Assembly (NCBI RefSeq): GCF_000828055.2
Contig: NZ_CP010523.2
Span: forward strand, 558,001-622,000
From: Klebsiella variicola
GTDB taxonomy: Bacteria > Pseudomonadota > Gammaproteobacteria > Enterobacterales > Enterobacteriaceae
Direction of reading: 5' to 3'
Length of the DNA stretch: 64,000 bases
The notes under the pieces: model-generated
The model's input: the letters and a program-made list of their open reading frames with translations, nothing else
Database searches by the model: none
Told to the model about the DNA's origin: nothing
Shown here: positions 41,778-50,899 of the stretch, one piece after another
How positions within the stretch are numbered: position 1 is the first letter of the stretch
How the letters are laid out: each line of letters opens with the position of its first letter
Program-made: the position numbers and the translations under genes

Positions 41778-42668
41778 ATGACAATCAAAGTGGGTTTTAT
41801 CGGTCTTGGCATTATGGGTAAACCGATGAGCAAAAATTTGCTGAAAGCAGGTTATTCGCTGGTGGTGTCCGACCGTAACCCGGAAGCGATTGCCGACGTG
41901 ATTGCCGCGGGTGCTGAGACCGCGACGACGCCGAAGGCGATTGCCGAACAGTGCGACGTCATTATCACCATGCTGCCAAACTCTCCGCATGTGAAAGAGG
42001 TGGCGCTGGGTGAAAACGGCATTATCGAAGGGGCAAAGCCGGGCACCGTGGTGATTGATATGAGCTCTATCGCGCCGCTGGCGAGCCGGGAAATCAGCGA
42101 AGCGCTGAAAGCCAAGGGTATTGATATGCTGGATGCGCCGGTGAGCGGCGGCGAACCAAAAGCCATCGACGGCACCCTGTCGGTGATGGTCGGCGGCGAT
42201 AAGGCGATCTTTGATAAATACTACGATCTGATGAAAGCGATGGCGGGCTCCGTGGTGCATACCGGCGACATCGGCGCGGGCAACGTCACCAAACTGGCTA
42301 ACCAGGTGATTGTCGCCCTGAACATCGCGGCGATGTCTGAAGCGCTGACTCTGGCGACCAAAGCTGGCGTCAATCCGGATCTGGTATATCAGGCGATCCG
42401 TGGCGGCCTGGCGGGCAGTACCGTGCTGGATGCCAAAGCGCCGATGGTGATGGATCGTAACTTCAAGCCGGGATTCCGTATCGACCTGCATATTAAAGAT
42501 CTGGCGAACGCCCTGGATACGTCCCATGGCGTGGGCGCTCAGCTACCGCTGACGGCGGCGGTAATGGAGATGATGCAGGCGCTGCGTGCGGACGGTCTGG
42601 GCACCGCGGACCATAGCGCGCTGGCGTGCTATTACGAAAAACTGGCGAAAGTGGAAGTCACTCGCTAA
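41778..42668 (+). CDS. garR: Tartronate semialdehyde reductase (2-hydroxy-3-oxopropionate reductase)
   Basis: GarR reduces tartronate semialdehyde to D-glycerate with NAD(P)H. The 296-residue beta-hydroxyacid dehydrogenase has the dinucleotide motif VGFIGLGIMGKPMSKNL, the substrate motif DAPVSGGEPKA and the catalytic-Lys segment GNVTKLANQVIVALN. I use the ATG at 41778 after AGAGAGA. An upstream ATG at 41760 would add six residues. It is 26 bp after garL. Confidence 0.96.
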   Translation: MTIKVGFIGLGIMGKPMSKNLLKAGYSLVVSDRNPEAIADVIAAGAETATTPKAIAEQCDVIITMLPNSPHVKEVALGENGIIEGAKPGTVVIDMSSIAPLASREISEALKAKGIDMLDAPVSGGEPKAIDGTLSVMVGGDKAIFDKYYDLMKAMAGSVVHTGDIGAGNVTKLANQVIVALNIAAMSEALTLATKAGVNPDLVYQAIRGGLAGSTVLDAKAPMVMDRNFKPGFRIDLHIKDLANALDTSHGVGAQLPLTAAVMEMMQALRADGLGTADHSALACYYEKLAKVEVTR

Positions 42669-42674
42669 CAAGAA

Positions 42675-42691
42675 GGGCGCACCACGCGCCC
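42675..42691 (+). other. Intercistronic hairpin between garR and garK
   Basis: GGGCGC-accac-GCGCCC lies 6 bp after the garR stop and is followed by a T-rich but interrupted tract (TGTTATTCTTG). It may lower garK expression or stabilise the garLR mRNA. Confidence 0.6.
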
Positions 42692-42732
42692 TGTTATTCT
42701 TGCCTTGCGCGGCACGGTCAGGCTACAAACTT

Positions 42733-43878
42733 ATGAAAATCGTCATTGCCCCAGACTCTTACAAAGAAAGCCTGTCTGCCGCCGAGGTAGCTCAGGCGAT
42801 AGAAAAAGGATTCCGTGAAATTTTCCCCGACGCGCAGTATGTTTCCATGCCCGTCGCCGACGGCGGCGAGGGAACGGTGGAGGCGATGATTGCCGCGACG
42901 CAGGGAACGGAACATTCCGCATGGGTGACTGGCCCGCTGGGCGAGAAAGTGGAGGCCTGCTGGGGCATGTCCGGCGATGGCGTCACTGCGTTTATTGAGA
43001 TGGCGGCGGCCAGCGGCCTGGGACTCGTTCCGCCCGAAAAACGCAACCCTCTCATCACCACTTCACGCGGTACCGGCGAGCTGATATTACAGGCGCTGGA
43101 ACATGGCGCGAAACGGATCATTATCGGTATCGGCGGCAGTGCGACCAACGACGGTGGAGCGGGCATGATGCAGGCGCTAGGCGCCCGCCTTTGTGACGCC
43201 GAGGGGCAGGAGATCGGCCATGGCGGCGGTAGCCTGAGCCGTCTGAGCCGGATCGATCTTTCCGCCATCGATCCACGCTTACGTGACAGGATGATCCACG
43301 TGGCCTGTGACGTCACTAACCCGCTGGTGGGCGAGCGCGGCGCGTCGCGGATCTTTGGCCCGCAGAAAGGGGCGACCGAGGCGATGATCGTTGAGCTGGA
43401 TCGTAATCTGGCGCACTTCGCCGACGTCATTAAGGCGTCGCTGCAGGTGGACGTTAAGCCGATCCCCGGGGCGGGGGCGGCCGGCGGCATGGGCGCGGCG
43501 CTGATGGCTTTTCTTAATGCGGAACTGCGTAGCGGGATTGAGATCGTTACCGAGGCGCTGAAGCTGGAAGAGCAGATCCATGACTGCTCGCTGGTGGTCA
43601 CCGGAGAAGGGCGGATCGATAGCCAGTCTATTCACGGTAAGGTGCCGGTGGGGATAGCCCGGGTGGCGAAAAAATACCGTAAGCCGGTGATCGGTATTGC
43701 TGGCAGCCTGACCCACGACGTTGGCGTGGTTCACCAGCACGGTATCGATGCGGTTTTCAGCGTGTTAACCACAGTTTCGACGCTGGAAGAGGCATTTCGC
43801 GGGGCGTTTGATAACATTTACCGAGCGTCGCGCAATATCGCCGCCACCCTGCAGGTTGGGATGACGACAGAAGGATGA
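42733..43878 (+). CDS. garK: Glycerate 2-kinase
   Basis: GarK phosphorylates D-glycerate to 2-phosphoglycerate, linking the galactarate route to glycolysis. The 381-residue glycerate-kinase type I product has MKIVIAPDSYKESLSA at the start, VADGGEGTVEAM, GIGGSATNDGGAGMMQALG and GAGAAGGMGAALMAF. The longer in-frame upstream region is not conserved. Its stop codon overlaps the -35 box of rnpB. Confidence 0.96.
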   Translation: MKIVIAPDSYKESLSAAEVAQAIEKGFREIFPDAQYVSMPVADGGEGTVEAMIAATQGTEHSAWVTGPLGEKVEACWGMSGDGVTAFIEMAAASGLGLVPPEKRNPLITTSRGTGELILQALEHGAKRIIIGIGGSATNDGGAGMMQALGARLCDAEGQEIGHGGGSLSRLSRIDLSAIDPRLRDRMIHVACDVTNPLVGERGASRIFGPQKGATEAMIVELDRNLAHFADVIKASLQVDVKPIPGAGAAGGMGAALMAFLNAELRSGIEIVTEALKLEEQIHDCSLVVTGEGRIDSQSIHGKVPVGIARVAKKYRKPVIGIAGSLTHDVGVVHQHGIDAVFSVLTTVSTLEEAFRGAFDNIYRASRNIAATLQVGMTTEG

Positions 43879-43903
43879 CAACGGGCGGTAAACCCTCTAT
43901 ACT
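43875..43903 (+). promoter_or_regulatory. rnpB promoter
   Basis: ATGACA (43875-43880) and TATACT (43898-43903) are separated by 17 bp. The RNA 5' end follows 7 bp later at 43911. The -35 box contains the garK stop codon. Confidence 0.85.
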
Positions 43904-43910
43904 GCGCGCC

Positions 43911-44293
<383 letters not shown>

Positions 44294-44301
44294 CTTTATG
44301 C

Positions 44302-44327
44302 AAAAACCCCGCTCCGGCGGGGTTTTT
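44302..44327 (+). terminator. rnpB terminator T1
   Basis: AAAAACCCCGC-tcc-GCGGGGTTTTT-type hairpin (stem 44307-44322) with a T5 tail lies 8 bp beyond the mature M1 3' end. It is the first of seven similar hairpins in the downstream array. Confidence 0.93.
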
Positions 44328-45100
44328 GCTATTCGAATACCGGAAGCAGGATGAATGACTGTCCACGACGCTATACCAAAAGAACGCGGCTTATCGGTCA
44401 GTTTCACCTTTTTTATGTCAAAACCCCGCTCCGGCGGGGTTTTTGCTATCTGAATCCGTGACTCGGATGAATAACTGTCCACGACGCTATACCAAAAGAA
44501 CGCGGCTTATCGGTCAGTTTCACCTTTTTATGCAAAAACCCCGCTCCGGCGGGGTTTTTGCTATTCGAATAGCGGGGACAGGATGAATGACTGTCCACGA
44601 CGCTATACCAAAAGAACGCGGCTTATCGGTCAGTTTCACCTTTTTATGTCAAAACCCCGCTCCGGCGGGGTTTTTGCTATCTGAATCCGTGACTCGGATG
44701 AATAACTGTCCACGACGCTATACCAGAAGAACGCGGCTTATCGGTCAGTTTCACCTCTTTATGCAAAAACCCCGCTCCGGCGGGGTTTTTGCTATTCGAA
44801 TAGCGGGGACAGGATGAATGACTGTCCACGACGCTATACCAAAAGAACGCGGCTTATCGGTCAGTTTCACCTTTTTATGTCAAAACCCCGCTCCGGCGGG
44901 GTTTTTGCTATCTGAATCCGTGACTCGGATGAATAACTGTCCACGACGCTATACCAAAAGAACGCGGCTTATCGGTCAGTTTCACCTTTTACGCTAAAAC
45001 CCTGCTCCGGCGGGGTTTTGACTATTCGGATAGCGGGAACAGGATGAATGACTGTCCACGACGCTATACCAAAAGAACGCGGCTTATCGGTCAGTTACCG

Positions 45101-45565
45101 TTATTTAACCACCTTAGGATTCTGTAGCGTCGGGATCGTGGAATCTTGCACCTGATGAACCTGACCGACGATCGTGGCGATGCTGCCGTTGCTTAACGCC
45201 TCAACGTCTGCGCTGTTATGTGAGCCAAAATTGAAGGTCAGACGCTTATCCGTTTTATTCTGCTCATCTCGCATGGTCACGGTAAAATAGTAGCTGCCGG
45301 CGATACCGCTCATTCGGCGAATGTCGACAATCACGCCGCGTACCTTGACCCATTTGCCCAGATAATCGCTGCTGGCCTTCGCCGGGTTGAGGGTAAACGG
45401 CTGCAGGAACTGGGCGACTGAATACGTCTGCATCGAAGCGACGGCGTCATCTCCCGGTTGAAATAATTTGTCTCCCGCGGAATAAAAGGCTTTAGAAGCC
45501 AGGCCGCAGCCGCTTAACAGCGAGATGACAAAAACCAGCGGTAATACGCGAGTGCGTAATAACAT
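45101..45565 (-). CDS. Predicted lipoprotein with OB-fold-like domain, unassigned
   Basis: The 154-residue product begins MLLRTRVLPLVFVISLLSGC, a lipoprotein signal with lipidated Cys20. It is followed by a Ser/Gln-rich segment and a region resembling tRNA_anti-like OB domains of periplasmic proteins (YLGKWVKVRGVIVDIRRM, then SYYFTVTMRDEQ and GSIATIVGQVHQVQDSTI). The start at 45565 has an AAGGAG Shine-Dalgarno. The stop is 4 bp from the rnpB repeat array, whose symmetric hairpins can terminate this transcript. The role is unknown. Confidence 0.82.
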   Translation of the reverse strand: MLLRTRVLPLVFVISLLSGCGLASKAFYSAGDKLFQPGDDAVASMQTYSVAQFLQPFTLNPAKASSDYLGKWVKVRGVIVDIRRMSGIAGSYYFTVTMRDEQNKTDKRLTFNFGSHNSADVEALSNGSIATIVGQVHQVQDSTIPTLQNPKVVK

Positions 45566-45876
45566 AATTATCTCCTTATATATTTTAAAAATGATATCCC
45601 TGCTTTTATGTATGACATCTTTCTCGCTAATTAAATAAAGCAACCGTGGCTGCTGTCAATTAATTTCCGTGATAAGCGCTAAAGTCATTTTTTACAAATG
45701 TGGTATTCTTCATGTGAATTTATTTGGTGATAATGTTTGAATTTCTTATGTATTGAATAGTTTGTGATCAGGTGCACGCTGTGAATAATCTTTAGGTATT
45801 ATTTTTTACATTTATTCACTACCAACTGTAAAATAATAAACCGCTATTTCAGACACTTTCACTTCAGGATAAAACA
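45566..45876. other. AT-rich divergent promoter region
   Basis: This 311-bp gap between the divergent lipoprotein and CpxP/Spy-like genes contains no supported reading frame. It is markedly AT-rich compared with its surroundings and includes ATTATTTTTTACATTTATTC near the 45877 gene. No operator is recognised with confidence. Confidence 0.6.
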
Positions 45877-46287
45877 ATGAAATTAATGACCCGTATTGCG
45901 TTTGCAGCCCTTCTGACTACCGGTTTCTCTCTGTCTGCGCAAGCCGCGGACGTGCAGGCGGCGCCAGCGCCGGCGCAGGACCCTATTGTCCAGCACTTAA
46001 AACTCACCAGCGATCAGGTTGCGAAAATTAAAAGCCTGCATCAGCAACTGGAAAATAATGTTCAACAGATTTCGCAGCAAGACATTAAAGATGGCGCCCT
46101 GATTAACGTGATTGATTCCGGAAAATGGGATGAAAAGGCGGTCAAGGATCAGCTGGCTGCCTTCAGTAAGATCGATCAGCAGGTGCGTTATTACCGCGTG
46201 AAGTATTATTTCGATGTGAATCAGGTCCTGACGCCGGAGCAGCGTACCCAGGTGAAAAAAGATCTTGCCGACGCGCTGAGCGAATAA
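45877..46287 (+). CDS. Spy/CpxP-family periplasmic protein, unassigned
   Basis: The 136-residue product has a Sec signal peptide (cleavage likely after SAQA-A near 24) and two copies of the LTxxQ motif typical of Spy/CpxP (LTSDQ near 44 and LTPEQ near 120) in a mostly helical mature region. Family members act as periplasmic chaperones or stress sensors. It is neither Spy nor CpxP by sequence. It sits next to yhaL where E. coli has dlsT/tdc genes. A terminator follows directly. Confidence 0.8.
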   Translation: MKLMTRIAFAALLTTGFSLSAQAADVQAAPAPAQDPIVQHLKLTSDQVAKIKSLHQQLENNVQQISQQDIKDGALINVIDSGKWDEKAVKDQLAAFSKIDQQVRYYRVKYYFDVNQVLTPEQRTQVKKDLADALSE

Positions 46288-46291
46288 TGCC

Positions 46292-46320
46292 ATCGGCCCC
46301 TTTCGGGGCCGATATTATCT
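46292..46320 (+). terminator. Terminator after the Spy/CpxP-like gene
   Basis: ATCGGCCCC-tttc-GGGGCCGAT (46292-46313) is a perfect 9-bp stem followed by ATTATCTT. It lies between convergent genes and may work in both directions. Confidence 0.8.
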
Positions 46321-46360
46321 TCAGGCTATAAACGAAAATCGAATCATTGATATTGCCTTT

Positions 46361-46528
46361 TCAGGCGAGACTTTCTTCATCCCGCAGACGAATCTCCGCT
46401 TCGACAACAATGGCTTCCAGTTCGCTCAGCATCTCATCATAACCAAAGCTGACGACGCCGGCGGTTTCCGGCTGCGTCGGGGCTGATGGCGTCGGGGACG
46501 CCTTTTTTCTGTTTTTCTTTTTACTCAC
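46361..46528 (-). CDS. yhaL: Small protein YhaL
   Basis: A 55-codon frame starts at GTG 46528 (MSKKKNRKKA) and ends ESLA. Its C-terminal half, FGYDEMLSELEAIVVEAEIRL, matches the conserved part of E. coli YhaL (FGYEEMLSELEAIVADAETRL). The C-terminal segment resembles the helical domain of exonuclease VII small subunit. Function is unknown. It is 24 bp downstream of yhaK and probably co-transcribed. Confidence 0.85.
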   Translation of the reverse strand: MSKKKNRKKASPTPSAPTQPETAGVVSFGYDEMLSELEAIVVEAEIRLRDEESLA

Positions 46529-46552
46529 TGACAGACTCCATCCCTTCCGTTG

Positions 46553-47254
46553 TTACACCGGTAAATCTATCAGCAAAGCGCGCAGCGGCGTATCGGCGAC
46601 GAGGGTAATGTTAGCTTCGTCACGAATAAATGCGCCGTCACCACAGGTGAGAGCCTGTTTTTGTTGTTCCTGCGCGACGGCATGGACGGTGCCGTGAATC
46701 GACTGTAGATAAGCCCGTGGACCATGTAGCTGCACGCTAATCTGCTCTCCTTTCTCCAGTGCGATATGGTAGACCCAGGCCTGCTGGCGAAGCTGGAGAC
46801 TGCCGTTCTCTCCCTCCGGCGAGGCCAGCAGCTGCAGCGGTGCGCTCACCACTTCGGTTTTCTGCTGTAGCGGGTTTTCCCGCTGCGGGCAAGCGTCGAG
46901 CCACAGCTGCATTCGCGTTAACGACTGCTCTTTGCTCAGATTATGCTCGCTATAGCTCACGCCAGGCTGGGTGGCGATAAGCAGCGCTTCACCGGCTTTG
47001 GCCTGCACGTGGTTGCCGTCGCTGTCGCGATATTCCGCTTCGCCTTCCAGAATCAGGTTCAGGATATCGACTTTTGGGTACGTCCTGGCCTGGAAGGAAG
47101 CGCCGGGCGCCAGCACTTCCTGGTTGAGGACGCGCAAGGACGCGAAGCCCAGTAATTTCGGGTCGAAGTAGTGGCCAAAGGAGAAGGTGTAGCGGGCCTG
47201 CAGCCAGCCGAAGTCTGCTTGTCCGCATTGTTTGGCTGTTCGGGTAGTAATCAT
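46553..47254 (-). CDS. yhaK: Pirin-family bicupin YhaK
   Basis: The 233-residue product is a two-cupin pirin-like protein with FSFGHYFDPKLLGFASLRVLN near the N terminus and ATQPGVSYSEHNLS in the middle. E. coli YhaK is a cytosolic, redox-sensitive bicupin that lacks typical pirin metal binding. It is divergent from yhaJ, the LysR regulator with which it is conserved as a neighbour. Confidence 0.94.
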   Translation of the reverse strand: MITTRTAKQCGQADFGWLQARYTFSFGHYFDPKLLGFASLRVLNQEVLAPGASFQARTYPKVDILNLILEGEAEYRDSDGNHVQAKAGEALLIATQPGVSYSEHNLSKEQSLTRMQLWLDACPQRENPLQQKTEVVSAPLQLLASPEGENGSLQLRQQAWVYHIALEKGEQISVQLHGPRAYLQSIHGTVHAVAQEQQKQALTCGDGAFIRDEANITLVADTPLRALLIDLPV

Positions 47255-47358
47255 GTTCTTGACCTCTCTTTACACTAAATCAATGGTAAAGGTATGGACG
47301 CTGTATTGTTAGCCAGATATTCTGCCCGGTATGTTCAAATTTCCTGAATGAGAAAGCG

Positions 47359-48255
47359 ATGGCCAAAGAGAGAGCATTAACGCTGGAAGCGTTGCGCGTG
47401 ATGGATGCGATCGACCGTCGTGGGAGCTTTGCTGCCGCGGCTGATGAGCTGGGACGCGTGCCTTCCGCCCTGAGCTATACCATGCAAAAACTGGAAGAGG
47501 AGCTGGACGTGGTGCTGTTTGACCGCTCAGGTCATCGCACGAAGTTCACCAACGTTGGACGGATGCTCCTGGAACGCGGGCGCGTGCTGCTCGAAGCGGC
47601 GGATAAACTCACCACCGATGCGGAAGCGTTGTCGCGCGGTTGGGAAACCCACCTGACGATCGTCACCGAAGCGCTGGTGCCCACCCCGGATCTGTTTCCG
47701 CTAATTGAAAAACTGGCGACCAAATCTAATACGCAGTTGTCGATTATCACCGAGGTGCTGGCCGGCGCCTGGGAGCGGCTGGAGCAGGGGCGGGCGGATA
47801 TTGTTGTCGCGCCGGATATGCATTTTCGTTCCTCCTCGGAGATTAACTCGCGCAAACTCTATTCGGTGCTCAGTGTGTACGTCGCGGCGCCGGATCACCC
47901 GATCCACCACGAGCCGGAACCGCTCTCGGAAGTGACCCGCGTGAAATACCGCGGCGTCGCAGTAGCGGATACCGCACGCGAGCGGCCCGTCCTTACCGTT
48001 CAGCTGCTGGATAAACAGCCGCGCTTAACGGTGAGCACCATTGAAGATAAGCGCCAGGCCCTGTTGGCCGGGCTAGGCGTGGCGACCATGCCCTATCCGC
48101 TGGTGGAGAAGGATATTGCCGAAGGACGCTTGCGGGTTGTCAGCCCGGAATACACCAATGAAATTGACATAATCATGGCCTGGCGACGGGACAGTATGGG
48201 CGAAGCGAAGTCCTGGTGTCTGCGCGAAATCCCTAAGCTGTTTGCGGGACGCTAG
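47359..48255 (+). CDS. yhaJ: LysR-family regulator YhaJ
   Basis: The 298-residue product has an N-terminal LysR winged HTH (about 7-65, RGSFAAAADELGRVPSALSYTMQKLEEEL) and a substrate-binding domain. E. coli YhaJ responds to aromatic compounds such as dinitrotoluene breakdown products and activates yqjF and others. Here the divergent yhaK and the nearby yqjF are candidate targets. The start at 47359 is an ATG and gives the family length. Confidence 0.94.
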   Translation: MAKERALTLEALRVMDAIDRRGSFAAAADELGRVPSALSYTMQKLEEELDVVLFDRSGHRTKFTNVGRMLLERGRVLLEAADKLTTDAEALSRGWETHLTIVTEALVPTPDLFPLIEKLATKSNTQLSIITEVLAGAWERLEQGRADIVVAPDMHFRSSSEINSRKLYSVLSVYVAAPDHPIHHEPEPLSEVTRVKYRGVAVADTARERPVLTVQLLDKQPRLTVSTIEDKRQALLAGLGVATMPYPLVEKDIAEGRLRVVSPEYTNEIDIIMAWRRDSMGEAKSWCLREIPKLFAGR

Positions 48256-48264
48256 TCGAGAAGA

Positions 48265-48290
48265 CGCTCCTCCCGCTAGCGGGAGGAGCG
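48265..48290. terminator. Perfect 26-bp palindrome between convergent yhaJ and yhaH
   Basis: CGCTCCTCCCGCT and AGCGGGAGGAGCG are exact inverted repeats with no spacer, 9 bp after the yhaJ stop. There is no T run. It is probably a bidirectional 3'-end hairpin. Confidence 0.7.
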
Positions 48291-48296
48291 GGAAGA

Positions 48297-48665
48297 TTAA
48301 TAGGAGAAGGGTTTCGGATCGGGTCCGAAGCGATTGTTGCCTTCGGTGCCGCGCTGGCAGTTAAAGATCAGGATCACCAGCCAGCCGATGACCGGGATCA
48401 ACAGCAGCAGCAGCCACCAGGCTGAGCGGTCGGTGTCATGCAGACGCCGAAACTGCACCGCCCACCACGGTAAAAAGACCAGTACGCCATAGATGGTCGT
48501 CAGAATGCCTTCGCCGCCCGCCCGCTGCCAGCCCAGCATTTTATCGATGATGCTCAATACGCCGGTCAGGATGAGGTTGACCAGAATAAACATCCAGTAC
48601 TCTTTGCGCCGCGCACGGCCGCCAAATCCTATATAGTTTTTTAATGCCTTGAGATACCAGTCCAT
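48297..48665 (-). CDS. yhaH: DUF805 inner-membrane protein YhaH
   Basis: The 122-residue product opens MDWYLKALKNYIGFGGRARRKEYW, the DUF805 signature, followed by three hydrophobic segments and the RRLHDTDRSAWW motif. The function of DUF805 proteins is unknown. The E. coli neighbour yhaI is absent here. Confidence 0.93.
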   Translation of the reverse strand: MDWYLKALKNYIGFGGRARRKEYWMFILVNLILTGVLSIIDKMLGWQRAGGEGILTTIYGVLVFLPWWAVQFRRLHDTDRSAWWLLLLLIPVIGWLVILIFNCQRGTEGNNRFGPDPKPFSY

Positions 48666-48765
48666 TTCTACGCCTCAATTAACCGTCAATCACTTGTTTT
48701 TTAAGCGATCGCAATAAGAATAGACGTGAATGAATGGTGGGTAAATATCTGTTTTCTGAATTATT

Positions 48766-48785
48766 GGGCGCCATCACTGGCGCCC
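48766..48785 (-). terminator. Hairpin after yqjG
   Basis: GGGCGCC-atcact-GGCGCCC starts 7 bp after the yqjG stop on the minus strand and is followed there by AATAATTC. It is a possible weak terminator. Confidence 0.55.
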
Positions 48786-48791
48786 GAAAGA

Positions 48792-49778
48792 TCAACGGAA
48801 GCGCTGATCGCGGCCGTGGGGTTCGTTGAGATCCTGTTGCGGTCCAATGGAGATAATGCCGGTTGGATTAATGGTTTTATGGCTGCGGTAATAGTGGTGG
48901 CGGATATGCGGAATACTCACCGTCTCCGCGATGCCGGGCATCTGGTAGATGTCGCGCAGAAAACCGTACAGGTTGAGATAATCGCTAATGCGCCGTTTGT
49001 CGCATTTAAAATGCGTCACATATACCGGGTCGAACCGTACCAGCGTCGTCCACAGGCGAATATCGGCTTCCGTCAGCTGATTTCCCGTCAGGTAACGATG
49101 CTGACCGAGGATCTGCTCCAGCCGCTCCAGTGAAGTAAAGACCGCCTCGACCGCTTCGTCGTAAGCCTGCTGGCTGGTGGCAAAGCCGGCCTTATACACG
49201 CCGTTGTTGACGTTGTCGTAGATCCAGCCGTTCAGTTCATCGATTTTTTCCCGCAGCGCCGGCGGATAGTAATCCCCGGCTCTGGCGCCCAGACCATCGA
49301 AGGCGGTATTAAACATGCGGATGATTTCTGCCGACTCATTGCTGACGATGGTCTGCTGTTTTTTGTCCCACAATACCGGGACCGTGACGCGACCGGTATA
49401 GTGCGGGTCAGCCTGCAGATAGAGCTGATAGAGGAACTGATGATGATAGAGCTGGTCGCCGGTAGCACCAGGGAAATCATCGGCGAAGGTCCAGCCGTTT
49501 TCCAGCATCAGCGGATTGACCACGGAGACGGATATAAAGGGTTCCAGTCCTTTCAGCTTGCGCAGAATTAACGTGCGGTGCGCCCACGGGCAGGCTAAAG
49601 AAACATACAGATGATAACGGTCTTTTTCCGCGGCAAAGCCACCTTCGCCCGCAGGCCCCGGCGCGCCATCGGCCGTGAGCCAGTTACGGAAGGCCGAAAC
49701 GGAACGCTTGAATCGTCCTCCGGTGGATTTGGTGTCATACCAGGTATCTTGCCAGACGCCGTCGACTAATTGTCCCAT
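48792..49778 (-). CDS. yqjG: Glutathionyl-hydroquinone reductase YqjG
   Basis: YqjG is an Xi-class glutathione transferase that reduces glutathionyl-(chloro)hydroquinones. The 328-residue product has catalytic Cys63 in LACPWAHRTL, followed by the thioredoxin fold and a C-terminal helical domain with TEADIRLWTTLVRFDPVY. Its start follows AGGAGGAAG. It is downstream of yqjF, separated by a terminator. Confidence 0.96.
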   Translation of the reverse strand: MGQLVDGVWQDTWYDTKSTGGRFKRSVSAFRNWLTADGAPGPAGEGGFAAEKDRYHLYVSLACPWAHRTLILRKLKGLEPFISVSVVNPLMLENGWTFADDFPGATGDQLYHHQFLYQLYLQADPHYTGRVTVPVLWDKKQQTIVSNESAEIIRMFNTAFDGLGARAGDYYPPALREKIDELNGWIYDNVNNGVYKAGFATSQQAYDEAVEAVFTSLERLEQILGQHRYLTGNQLTEADIRLWTTLVRFDPVYVTHFKCDKRRISDYLNLYGFLRDIYQMPGIAETVSIPHIRHHYYRSHKTINPTGIISIGPQQDLNEPHGRDQRFR

Positions 49779-49796
49779 TACTTCCTCCTGCAGATA

Positions 49797-49828
49797 GCAA
49801 AAGCGAGGAGATATCCCCTCGCTTTTTT
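49797..49828 (-). terminator. yqjF terminator
   Basis: AAAAGCGAGG and CCTCGCTTTT form a stem in the gap between yqjF and yqjG. On the minus strand it ends in TTTT, and the plus-strand side also has seven T residues, so it may be bidirectional. Confidence 0.8.
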
Positions 49829-49853
49829 TAGATTTTTACTCAGTATAGTGCGC

Positions 49854-50246
49854 TTACCACTTTTTATTCAGTACGCGGTCGATGCTGAATGCGCCCGGTC
49901 CGGTAATGGCCAGCAGCAGATAACCGCCAGCAATGGTCAGGTTTTTCATGAACATCAGCGAGTTCACGCCTTCCGCAAAGTTGCTGTGGAACAGGAACGC
50001 GGTCAGCAGCGTAAAGCCTGCGGTGAACAACGCGGTGGTACGGGTCAGGAAACCGAACAGAATCGCCAGACCGCCGCCGAATTCAAGGAGAATGGTCAAC
50101 GGCAGCAGTGCTCCCGGCACGCCCATGGCTTCCATATACTGCTGGGTTCCGGCGTAACCAGTGATTTTGCCCCATCCTGCAGTGATAAACAGAATCGGCA
50201 TCAGAATACGCGCTACCAGTACACCAACATCTTCTAATTTTTTCAT
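49854..50246 (-). CDS. yqjF: DoxX-family inner-membrane protein YqjF
   Basis: The 130-residue product has four hydrophobic segments and the DoxX motif RILMPILFITAGWGKITGYAG. In E. coli the yqjF promoter is activated by YhaJ in response to aromatic metabolites. The protein's substrate is not established, though quinone-type compounds have been proposed. The start follows GGAGT. Confidence 0.94.
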   Translation of the reverse strand: MKKLEDVGVLVARILMPILFITAGWGKITGYAGTQQYMEAMGVPGALLPLTILLEFGGGLAILFGFLTRTTALFTAGFTLLTAFLFHSNFAEGVNSLMFMKNLTIAGGYLLLAITGPGAFSIDRVLNKKW

Positions 50247-50602
50247 TTCTTACTCCAGAAAACCCAAAGGGCGGCAGTTTTGTTTTTTAGCGCAATCCCG
50301 CGTGGTTACACGGTGTTGCTGTCGATGGAGAGGATAGTAACGAGGCGGAGAGGGAATTGTTAGCAAGGAAAACTGTAGATCTTCTTCAAAGTTTCTGAGC
50401 AATAAGTGCGGTGAGGAGAAATTTTCTGGCGACGAGGGGAACTACCCGTCCCGATATCGGGTGGCTGAGCGGAATGAATTGAGATCTGAGGGGGGCTAAC
50501 CGCGGGTTGCGGCGAAGGCCCCGGCTGCCGCGAACGGCGTATTGTATCGGACGGGGAAATGGCAGAGCGGGGCGCCGGGATAAGCGCCCGCGCTCCGGGC
50601 TG
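50247..50602 (-). other. yqjF upstream region without a supported gene
   Basis: This 356-bp gap holds a palindrome-centred hairpin, CTACCCGTCCCGATATCGGG (50442-50461), and a GC-rich part next to yqjK. A 83-codon frame that overlaps yqjK looks like a shadow. The yqjF promoter, a likely YhaJ target, must lie in the part close to 50247. Confidence 0.6.
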
Positions 50603-50899
50603 CTAGTGTGTTGACGACTGGCGCAGGATCCCGCGGACCATCCGCCAGGTGCTCCACAGTCCGAGACCGCGTTTGGTCCAGCGCATCAAAAAGTGCGGGT
50701 GTCGTATGGACCAGACGGCCATCAAACCGCTGCCAACCATCAGCCACGAACGTAAACTCAGCAGCGTATGCCAGCCGCGATCGAGGGGCGCTGTCGCCTC
50801 CAGCCAGTGGCGACGACAGGCGCTAAGCTCCAGTCGTTGCTGCTGGATCTGGCGCAGCAGCAGCGCCTTTTGCCGTTCACGCTCCTGTCGGCCATTCAC
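50603..50899 (-). CDS. yqjK: YqjK-family small membrane-associated protein
   Basis: The 98-residue product has a charged N-terminal helix (QERERQKALLLRQIQQQRLEL), then a hydrophobic segment in LRSWLMVGSGLMAVW and a basic C terminus. It aligns along its length with E. coli YqjK. Function is unknown. Its ATG overlaps the yqjE stop by 4 nt, the end of the yqjCDEK operon. Confidence 0.92.
   Translation of the reverse strand: MNGRQERERQKALLLRQIQQQRLELSACRRHWLEATAPLDRGWHTLLSLRSWLMVGSGLMAVWSIRHPHFLMRWTKRGLGLWSTWRMVRGILRQSSTH

Noticed and set aside
48726-49133. 135-codon plus-strand frame opposite yqjG
   Set aside because: It is a shadow of the conserved yqjG coding sequence, with no motif or ribosome binding site.
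50496-50747. 83-codon minus-strand frame overlapping yqjK
   Set aside because: It overlaps most of the conserved yqjK frame and has shadow-like composition.
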